Below, one piece after another: positions 1-5,277 of a stretch of DNA of 5,796 nt. Below the pieces are notes generated by a model. The model searched no databases and was not told where the DNA came from. It saw only the letters and a program-made list of their open reading frames with translations. Positions within the stretch are counted from its first letter, which is position 1, and each line of letters starts with the position of its first letter. Origin of the DNA: Actinomycetota bacterium (GTDB lineage: Bacteria > Actinomycetota > Acidimicrobiia > Acidimicrobiales > Ilumatobacteraceae); NCBI GenBank assembly GCA_009704065.1, contig WLEX01000081.1, forward strand, positions 1 to 5,796. Reading direction: 5' to 3'. The position numbers and the translations under genes were made by a program.

Positions 1-785
1 AAGACGCTCTGTTACATGCGGTAGAGAGTGGTCTTGTCACTTTGGTTGGCGCTACAACAGAGAATCCTGCCTTCTCTGTTAATCCGGCGTTACGAAGTCG
101 TTCTTCGGTTTTCGCGTTGAAGGCTGTCGACTCGGCAGCGATTGTTGTTCTTTTGAATCGTGCCCTTGTGCTTGAAGAAGTAACTGCTGATATCGAGGCC
201 TTGGAACTAATTGCACAACGATGCACAGGAGATGCGCGACAGGCACTCACTGCATTTGAAGTTGCATGTGCGTTGGCCGCCGACAAACATGTCACTTTGC
301 TTATCGCCACGACTGCGCTAAATACAAGTGTTTCGAGGCTAGGACGTGACGATCACTACGACATCATCTCTGCATTCATTAAATCAATGCGTGCTGGTGA
401 GGTCGATATTGCATTGCACTGGCTCGCTCGGCTCATAGATGCCGGGGAAGATCCTCGGTTCATTGTTCGCCGCATGATGATTTTTGCGAGCGAAGACGTT
501 GGTATGGCCGACTCACATGCGCTCTTGATTGCGAGTGCTGCAGCAGACGTTCTGGAGAGAGTCGGGCTGCCAGAGGCTCAACACAACTTGGCCCATGCAG
601 TCGTCTATTTATCTCTAGCTCCCAAAAGCCGAAGCGTGACCGAGGCCATTGGGGCAGCTCTTGCCGATGTGCGCGAAGGACGCACCGGACAGGCTCCATC
701 CACCACGGCAGAACCGCCCACTTTTCACCCGCTGGGACTTTCTCCCGTCAGGTACTACCGTGGTCCTCGTGGCACCTCTGAATAA
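1..785 (+). CDS. rarA: RarA (MgsA) replication-associated recombination protein A, AAA+ ATPase, C-terminal part
   Basis: This is the 3' part of the gene: the frame is open from base 3, giving 260 residues, and the Walker A and B regions lie before the window. RarA is a cytoplasmic AAA+ ATPase of the clamp-loader-like MgsA/WRNIP1 family that acts at stalled replication forks. Visible landmarks are GATTENP at fragment residues 16-22 (sensor 1 region), NPALRSR with a likely arginine finger at R33, and GDARQAL with a likely sensor 2 arginine at R79. Next come the family blocks DPRFIVRRMMIFASEDVGMAD and LPEAQHNLAHAVVYLSLAPKS, which belong to the C-terminal tetramerisation domain. The TTG at base 42 is an internal leucine, not a start. 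The last about 35 residues are odd: the usual block following the conserved AI-AA-DVR segment (an HLRDAHY-type motif, then a YPHD-type motif and a QYLP-type motif) is absent, and the protein ends RYYRGPRGTSE. Identification is firm; whether the tail is natural is uncertain. Confidence 0.95.
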   Translation, partial: DALLHAVESGLVTLVGATTENPAFSVNPALRSRSSVFALKAVDSAAIVVLLNRALVLEEVTADIEALELIAQRCTGDARQALTAFEVACALAADKHVTLLIATTALNTSVSRLGRDDHYDIISAFIKSMRAGEVDIALHWLARLIDAGEDPRFIVRRMMIFASEDVGMADSHALLIASAAADVLERVGLPEAQHNLAHAVVYLSLAPKSRSVTEAIGAALADVREGRTGQAPSTTAEPPTFHPLGLSPVRYYRGPRGTSE

Positions 786-800
786 CCTCGTATCTGCGTC

Positions 801-1004
801 ATGATTCGGCGATTTTTCTGGTTCTTATTGGGCGCCGTTGCGGGAATCACCGGGATGTCTTGGTTGAAGAAAACAATGACATCTCTGGCCGACCGAATGA
901 CCCCTGCCAATATTGCTGACGCGGCGATTCATTCATTGACTGCGGTAGTCAACAAGGTTGTTTCTCTTATCCAACTTGGCATTGCCAAGTATCGAGCCTC
1001 ATAA
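801..1004 (+). CDS. Small single-pass membrane protein, DUF6167-like, between rarA and alaS
   Basis: A 67-residue protein starts at ATG 801, 15 bases after the rarA stop. It opens with MIRRFFWFLLGAVAG: a short basic N-terminus and then a hydrophobic segment at about residues 5-21, predicting one membrane helix or uncleaved signal anchor. The remainder (residues 23-67) begins with KK, contains an LADRMTPANIADAA stretch, and looks helical and amphipathic. In other actinobacteria small proteins with a similar RR-FWF start, Gly/Ala-rich membrane segment and a following TP-x-x-(I/L)A motif sit directly beside alaS (annotated DUF6167). This one is shorter than those I recall. Function is unknown. 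No good Shine-Dalgarno sequence precedes the ATG, so translation may depend on ribosomes finishing rarA. The position, coding-like composition and family resemblance support a real gene; the DUF assignment is from memory. Confidence 0.72.
   Translation: MIRRFFWFLLGAVAGITGMSWLKKTMTSLADRMTPANIADAAIHSLTAVVNKVVSLIQLGIAKYRAS
974..990 (+). repeat. Perfect 7-bp inverted repeat with 3-nt loop at the end of the small membrane protein gene
   Basis: ACTTGGC (974-980) is followed by ATT and then GCCAAGT (984-990), an exact inverted repeat able to form a tight hairpin in RNA. It lies within the last codons of the small membrane-protein gene (QLGIAKY), about 55 bases before alaS. There is no U-run after it, so it is not a canonical intrinsic terminator. 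It could stabilise a 3' end, cause pausing, or be a chance product of the coding sequence. Confidence 0.4.
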
Positions 1005-1021
1005 CTCTCCCTGTCTGCGTA

Positions 1022-1044
1022 TGCGCCATAGGTAAGATGGTGCA
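1022..1044 (+). promoter_or_regulatory. Leader hairpin directly upstream of alaS, shaped like a tRNA-Ala acceptor minihelix
   Basis: TGCGCCAT (1022-1029) pairs with ATGGTGCA (1037-1044), with one G.U wobble (G1025 with U1041), around the 7-nt loop AGGTAAG (1030-1036). The hairpin ends 3 bases before the alaS ATG at 1048. Counting from G1023, it is a 7-bp stem whose third pair is G.U, followed by A1044. This matches the acceptor-stem length, the G3:U70 identity pair and the A73 discriminator position of tRNA-Ala, although the second pair is C-G rather than the G-C common in that tRNA. The loop carries the only Shine-Dalgarno-like bases (AGG) near the alaS start. The pairing is seen in the sequence; any regulatory role is inference. 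Confidence 0.4.
1033..1038 (+). promoter_or_regulatory. Possible -10 box (TAAGAT) for a leaderless or near-leaderless alaS transcript
   Basis: TAAGAT fits the actinobacterial TANNNT -10 pattern and lies 9 bases before the alaS ATG. A start at A1044 would leave a 4-base leader, and a start at A1048 would be leaderless with a slightly long spacer. Leaderless mRNAs are common in Actinobacteria, and alaS lacks a well-placed Shine-Dalgarno sequence. No convincing -35 hexamer is visible around 1010-1015. The site sits inside the 1022-1044 inverted repeat. Confidence 0.3.
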
Positions 1045-1047
1045 CTC

Positions 1048-3675
1048 ATGGCATCTTCCACTGGCATCCCTCGTTCCGCCGACGCTTTGCGCGGCGCTTT
1101 CTCAGGTTTCTTTGCCGACCGTGGACACACGCCAGTCACCTCGGCGAGTCTGATTCCACATGACCCCACCCTGCTGTTCACGGTTGCAGGGATGGTGCCC
1201 TTCAAGCCATATTTCATGGGTGATGAAGTGGCGCCGTACAGCAGGGCAGTCACAGTCCAAAAATGTGTTCGTGCTGGGGGAAAGCACAACGATCTCGATG
1301 AAGTAGGACGCACCAAGCGTCACCTGGTGTTTTTTGAAATGCTGGGCAACTTCAGTTTTGGTGATTACTTCAAATCCGATGCCATTCCCTGGTCATGGGA
1401 ACTTGTCACTGAAGTATTCGGCTTCGATGGTGACCGCTTGTGGATCACGGTTCATGAATCAGACGATGAAGCCGAAGCCATGTGGCACGAGCAAGTGGGC
1501 GTACCCATGAATCGCATTCAACGTCTTGGTGATAAAGACAACTTCTGGCAAGCAGGGGATACCGGTCCATGTGGGCCGTGTTCTGAAATCCATATCGACC
1601 GCGGTGCTGCTTTTGGGCCCGATGGTGGACCTGCTAACGATCCCACTGGTGATCGCTTTATGGAATTTTGGAACTTGGTGTTCATGCAATACAACCAAGC
1701 CCCCGATGGATCTCGTTCACCATTGCCGAAACCAAGCATCGACACCGGCGCCGGACTCGAGCGCATCCTTGCTTTAGTGCAGGGTGTCGACAGCGTGTGG
1801 GAAACCGATGTGTTGTATCCCATCATCGAACAAGCGCAATCAACAACAGGTGCCCATTACAAAATTGGCGATTACGAAGATCGCAATAGTTTTAGCTTGA
1901 GGGTGCTGGCAGAACACGCCCGTTCCGCAGCCATGCTCATTAACGATGGAGTATTTCCTAGTAATGAGAATCGCGGATATGTACTTCGTCGCATCATCCG
2001 TCGCGCTGTGCGCCATGCGTATCTATTAGGCACTGAAAAATTGGTAATGCCGGCACTTGCGAATACTGCTATCGACGTCATGGCAAATGCTTATCCCGAT
2101 GTGGCAAAGAATCGCGATTTTGTTCTTGGTGTCATCACCAAAGAAGAGGAACGGTTCCGTCACACTCTGAAAACTGGTCTTGGAATTCTCGAAGATGACC
2201 TTTCGCGAGATTCAAAGAAATTGTCTGGTACTTCGGCATTTTTGTTACACGACACGTACGGGTTCCCTTTGGAACTCACGCAAGAGATTGCTGGAGAACG
2301 CGGTGTAGAAGTAGACATTGCCGAATTCGAAACAGCAATGAACGAACAACGTACCCGTGCAAAAGATGCACGCAAAACCGGACGGGTCGATGGTGACCGC
2401 GTAGAGGAATACCGCGAAGTAATGGAAACTCATGGCACTACCGATTTTGTCGGGTACGTGCACGACACTGCAGAGGCAACAATTCTGGCCGTTATCCAAG
2501 GTGATGACGATCAGGTAGAAGTATTCCTCGACCACACACCTTTCTATGCAGAGAGCGGCGGTCAAGCGGGAGATACCGGAACGATTGTGGGACCATCGTT
2601 TGAGTTATCAGTTGTCGACACCAATTTTGCATTGCCAGGATTACGTCGCCACGTATGCACCATTGTGTCTGGCATGCCAGTCGATGGTTCAGGTGTCACT
2701 GCAACTATCAATGTGGGTGCTCGCACTGCTACGCGCCGTAACCACACGGGAACTCATGTGCTTCATTGGGCTTTGCGTACTGTTCTTGGAAAACATGTGA
2801 AGCAAGCAGGCTCTTTGGTGTCGCCCGATCGATTGCGATTCGACTTCAGTCATTATGATGCCGTCACTGCAGAAGAGATAATGCAAATCGAACAACTTGC
2901 TAATCAGCAAGTACTACTGAATGCGCCGGTGAGTGCCACGGAATCTTCAAAGGAAGAGGCATTGGCAGCAGGCGCAATTGCATTCTTTGGCGACAAATAC
3001 GGAGATGTAGTTCGCGTATTGAAAGCCGGAGCATCTACCGAGCTGTGTGGTGGAACACATGTGTCGGCCACGGGTGACATTGGTGCCATCAAGATCATCG
3101 GCGAGTCGTCCATTGGTTCAAACCTTCGCCGTATTGAAGCGGTCACAGGAGAAAATGCTGTTGCGTATATGCAGCGTAATGACGCCATCTTGGCCGATGT
3201 TGCACAGGCCGTTGGTACTCGACCTGATGAGGCGTTGGCGGGAGTGATGAAGCGCCTCGACGACTTGAAGGCAGCAAATGACGAACTTAAAATTCTTCGT
3301 GCCAAACTTGCGACGGGACAAGCAGGCGAACTTGCAAAGGCTGCTGTGAACGGTGTTGTCGTTGCGCGCGTCGACGGAATGAGTGCTGGAGATGTACGAG
3401 ATTTAGCAATCGCAGTGCGCCAGATTGCTTCAGTCACTGCAGTAGTCCTTGGCGGTATCACCGACACTGGCGGGGTGACCTTGGTTTCTGCAATCACTGC
3501 GGCTATGCCAGGTACAGCCGGAGAACTTATTAAGGATGCTGCAAAGGCTGTCGGTGGTGGCGGTGGCGGTAAAGGCGACATTGCTACTGCAGGTGGCAAG
3601 AACACTGAAGCGATAGATGCAGCACTCGATTTAGCTCGTGCAGCAGCTGCAGCTGTGGTTGGTTCGGCGCAATAA
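1048..3675 (+). CDS. alaS: Alanyl-tRNA synthetase
   Basis: Full-length AlaRS of 875 residues (876 in E. coli). It charges tRNA-Ala with alanine using ATP and hydrolyses mischarged Ser- and Gly-tRNA-Ala; it acts in the cytoplasm. The class II catalytic core is at the N-terminus: DPTLLFTVAGM, RAGGKHNDL, motif 2 with R91 and FFEMLGNFSFGDYF at about 95-108, a CGPCSE motif, and motif 3 DTGAGLERI at 232-240. The tRNA-recognition helices contain NENRGYVLRRIIRRAVRH. The editing domain has PFYAESGGQAGD and the metal site H566-x3-H570 with C667-x3-H671, so editing should be intact. The C-terminal DHHA1-type C-Ala domain carries six glycines at 836-841 followed by K842, and ends in an Ala-rich helix. 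ATG 1048 is the first start after an in-frame TAA at 1033, and the protein begins at the family's usual place. ruvX follows after 4 bases. No T-box fits in the 43-base leader. Confidence 0.99.
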   Translation: MASSTGIPRSADALRGAFSGFFADRGHTPVTSASLIPHDPTLLFTVAGMVPFKPYFMGDEVAPYSRAVTVQKCVRAGGKHNDLDEVGRTKRHLVFFEMLGNFSFGDYFKSDAIPWSWELVTEVFGFDGDRLWITVHESDDEAEAMWHEQVGVPMNRIQRLGDKDNFWQAGDTGPCGPCSEIHIDRGAAFGPDGGPANDPTGDRFMEFWNLVFMQYNQAPDGSRSPLPKPSIDTGAGLERILALVQGVDSVWETDVLYPIIEQAQSTTGAHYKIGDYEDRNSFSLRVLAEHARSAAMLINDGVFPSNENRGYVLRRIIRRAVRHAYLLGTEKLVMPALANTAIDVMANAYPDVAKNRDFVLGVITKEEERFRHTLKTGLGILEDDLSRDSKKLSGTSAFLLHDTYGFPLELTQEIAGERGVEVDIAEFETAMNEQRTRAKDARKTGRVDGDRVEEYREVMETHGTTDFVGYVHDTAEATILAVIQGDDDQVEVFLDHTPFYAESGGQAGDTGTIVGPSFELSVVDTNFALPGLRRHVCTIVSGMPVDGSGVTATINVGARTATRRNHTGTHVLHWALRTVLGKHVKQAGSLVSPDRLRFDFSHYDAVTAEEIMQIEQLANQQVLLNAPVSATESSKEEALAAGAIAFFGDKYGDVVRVLKAGASTELCGGTHVSATGDIGAIKIIGESSIGSNLRRIEAVTGENAVAYMQRNDAILADVAQAVGTRPDEALAGVMKRLDDLKAANDELKILRAKLATGQAGELAKAAVNGVVVARVDGMSAGDVRDLAIAVRQIASVTAVVLGGITDTGGVTLVSAITAAMPGTAGELIKDAAKAVGGGGGGKGDIATAGGKNTEAIDAALDLARAAAAAVVGSAQ

Positions 3676-3679
3676 TCTC

Positions 3680-4108
3680 GTGCGGGCACTCGGTATCGAT
3701 TTAGGTTCAAAGAGAATTGGGCTTGCTACGTCAGACCGCAGCGGCACAATTGCAACACCTCACTCTGTGTTGAAGAGATGTGGATCGATGGGTGGCGATC
3801 ATCGCAACATCGCAAAAATTGTCATTGAAGAAGAGATTGAAGCAATTGTGATTGGGCTTCCACTCAATATGGATGGCACCGAAGGATCGGCTGCGCAATC
3901 TGCACGAAAAGAAGCTGAACGTATGGCTACGGTGGTGGGCGTGCCTATACATGTTCACGACGAACGCCGTTCAACAGTTGAAGCGGATCGAGTGTTGATG
4001 GAACGCAATATGAATGCTCAGACGCGTCGTGGCGTTATCGACAAAGTTGCCGCTGCAGTTATTTTGCAATCGTGGCTCGATACTCGGCGTCATCAAGGTT
4101 CGCTATGA
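3680..4108 (+). CDS. ruvX: RuvX/YqgF-family RNase H-fold nuclease (pre-16S rRNA processing)
   Basis: A 142-residue protein (E. coli YqgF is 138) with an RNase H-like fold. The family is implicated in maturing the 5' end of 16S rRNA; an older proposal made it a Holliday-junction resolvase. I chose GTG at 3680 because it gives VRALGIDLGSKRIG, the normal family N-terminus, only 4 bases after the alaS stop. The earlier ATG at 3638 merely adds an out-of-frame reading of the AlaRS alanine-rich tail. Visible motifs are D7 in GIDLGSKRIG, the block IVIGLPLNMDGTEG, D94-E95 in HVHDERRSTVEA, and D121 in DKVAAAVILQSWLD. D7, the D94/E95 region and D121 are the likely metal-binding acids. No Shine-Dalgarno sequence precedes the GTG, so translation probably relies on coupling to alaS. 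The stop overlaps the mltG start. Confidence 0.95.
   Translation: MRALGIDLGSKRIGLATSDRSGTIATPHSVLKRCGSMGGDHRNIAKIVIEEEIEAIVIGLPLNMDGTEGSAAQSARKEAERMATVVGVPIHVHDERRSTVEADRVLMERNMNAQTRRGVIDKVAAAVILQSWLDTRRHQGSL
4095..4098 (+). promoter_or_regulatory. Ribosome binding site for mltG that decides its start
   Basis: AAGG lies 6 bases before ATG 4105, inside the last codons of ruvX. This favours ATG 4105 over the in-frame upstream GTG at 4072. Confidence 0.55.
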
Positions 4109-5277
4109 GTGATCCGCTGCTACCAAACGATTGGCACGAAGACCCGTGGGACAACGTAACGGGCTTGAGTAACGACTCGATCGAGTCAGTTCCTCGGTCA
4201 TTTGAACAATTTCAAGGACCTCTGCGGCTCATGGTCATTGTGGTGGTGGCATCAATTTTGTTGTTAGGTGCCTCGGGATGGTGGGTTATACATTCCTTAA
4301 ATCCATCAGGAGAACCCGGTGTGGCAGTGAACTTCACTGTGCAAGAGGGAGACACAGTTAGTTCAGTGGCGGGTCGATTAGATGCTGCCGGAATCATTAG
4401 TAACGCGACACTATTCAGATGGTATGCGAGTACAAGAGATTCCATCACACTGGTTCCTGGGTATTACTCCTTGAAGCCTCGCGATAATGCAGGGTCCATC
4501 TTGCAGGCTCTTGCTACGCCACCCGCGCAAACTTTTATTTCAGTGACCTTCCCTGAAGGAATGTCGGTGGCGCAAATGGGGGAGCGACTGGCTCAAAAAA
4601 TGACCTTTATGACTCCTGCCGATTTCCTGACAGCGACAACCGACGGTTCCGTGGTGTCTGATTTGTCGCCCAAAGGCAATACCAATCTCGAAGGTCTTCT
4701 TTTCCCTGATACGTATCAAATTTCGGGCGACGATAATGAAGCTCGTGTTGTTGGTCGATTAGTCACCATGATGCAGCGAGTGGCAAAACAAGTAGATCTC
4801 GTTTCGGGCGCAAAGACACGTGGGTTCACTCCGTATGAGGTTTTAATCGTTGCTTCCCTCATTGAGAGAGAAGCAAAGGTTCCTGAAGATCGCGCCAAGA
4901 TTGCTCAAGTGATCTACAACAGGCTCGCGGCAAAAATGAAACTCGAAATTGATGCATCCGTGAAATACGGTCAAGACCCAGCAATGTCATGGACCGAGAT
5001 GAAGGCTACCGATACGCCATACAACACGTATATGTACGCCGGACTTCCTCCAACACCCATAGCTAATCCAGGTAAAGCATCAATTCAGGCTGCTCTTGCA
5101 CCCTCTGGTTCACCAAAGGCCAGCGACGAAGCTTGTGCAGGTTTGGCTGCTGGCGTGAAGTGCCAGTATCTCTACTATGTGTTGGCAGACAACACGGGTC
5201 GTCACGCTTTTTCCACTACGTACGAACAACATTTAGCGAATGTAGAAAAGGCGAAAACTGCAGGAATATTGCCATGA
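4105..5277 (+). CDS. mltG: Endolytic peptidoglycan lytic transglycosylase MltG (YceG-like)
   Basis: A 390-residue membrane-anchored protein. MltG cleaves nascent glycan strands near the membrane, releasing them from their lipid anchor and limiting strand length; it works with elongation and division synthases outside the membrane. Residues 1-40 are an acidic cytoplasmic tail. The single transmembrane helix is at about 42-62. A LysM-like subdomain starts near 77 (TVQEGDTVSSVAGRL), followed by the YceG fold: LEGLLFPDTY at 195-204, the catalytic block ASLIEREA at 250-257 with E254 as the expected catalytic glutamate, GLPPTPIANPG at 313-323, and a C-terminal YLYYVLADNTGRHAFS. The only two cysteines, C344 and C353, lie in an insertion before that last motif and could form a disulfide. 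ATG 4105 overlaps the ruvX stop (ATGA) and has AAGG upstream. A GTG at 4072 would add 11 residues that overlap ruvX and is not preferred. Confidence 0.96.
   Translation: MSDPLLPNDWHEDPWDNVTGLSNDSIESVPRSFEQFQGPLRLMVIVVVASILLLGASGWWVIHSLNPSGEPGVAVNFTVQEGDTVSSVAGRLDAAGIISNATLFRWYASTRDSITLVPGYYSLKPRDNAGSILQALATPPAQTFISVTFPEGMSVAQMGERLAQKMTFMTPADFLTATTDGSVVSDLSPKGNTNLEGLLFPDTYQISGDDNEARVVGRLVTMMQRVAKQVDLVSGAKTRGFTPYEVLIVASLIEREAKVPEDRAKIAQVIYNRLAAKMKLEIDASVKYGQDPAMSWTEMKATDTPYNTYMYAGLPPTPIANPGKASIQAALAPSGSPKASDEACAGLAAGVKCQYLYYVLADNTGRHAFSTTYEQHLANVEKAKTAGILP
4174..4187. repeat. Perfect 14-bp palindrome near the 5' end of mltG
   Basis: GACTCGATCGAGTC is an exact self-complementary sequence. AAC before it and GTT after it can extend the pairing if A4188 bulges. 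It falls within codons 24-28 of mltG, in the part coding for the poorly conserved cytoplasmic tail. One perfect 14-bp palindrome in a window this size is near what chance allows, so any operator or structural role is speculative. Confidence 0.4.
5262..5265 (+). promoter_or_regulatory. Ribosome binding site for aroE
   Basis: AGGA sits 8 bases before ATG 5274, inside the final codons of mltG. With the ATGA overlap it supports translationally coupled initiation of aroE. Confidence 0.55.

Noticed and set aside
789..1023. TCTGCGT repeated just before ATG at 793 and 1014, considered as a shared start signal
   Set aside because: Seven bases shared by chance; the second ATG (1021) is not a gene start and the context otherwise differs.
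1021..1035. Tiny open frame ATG-CGC-CAT-AGG-TAA in the alaS leader, considered as a leader peptide
   Set aside because: Four codons (MRHR), no alanine codons for attenuation, no ribosome binding site; its stop simply marks the upstream limit of the alaS frame.
1005..1047. T-box riboswitch upstream of alaS
   Set aside because: The non-coding leader is only 43 bases, too short for a T-box, and the T-box consensus and terminator are absent.
3553..3570. Run of GG doublets that could form a two-layer G-quadruplex
   Set aside because: It is fully explained by the conserved glycine-rich loop of the AlaRS C-terminal domain; two-layer quadruplexes from GGN codons are common and weak.
3644..3655. 12-bp palindrome CAGCTGCAGCTG near the alaS stop
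   Set aside because: It arises from repeated alanine codons (GCA/GCT) in the C-terminal helix, and no U-run follows to make it a terminator.
3638..3679. Upstream ATG giving a 14-residue longer RuvX
   Set aside because: The extension is just another frame of the AlaRS alanine-rich tail. The family N-terminus begins at GTG 3680, right after the alaS stop.
2904..3710. A long open frame (268 codons) on the minus strand opposite the 3' part of alaS
   Set aside because: It lies entirely antisense to well-conserved AlaRS codons, is Ala/Ser/Pro/Thr-rich as expected from the reversed codon bias, and shows no family motif or start signal.
4072..4104. Upstream GTG giving an 11-residue longer MltG
   Set aside because: It would overlap ruvX by 37 bases, whereas ATG 4105 has AAGG at good spacing and a standard ATGA overlap.
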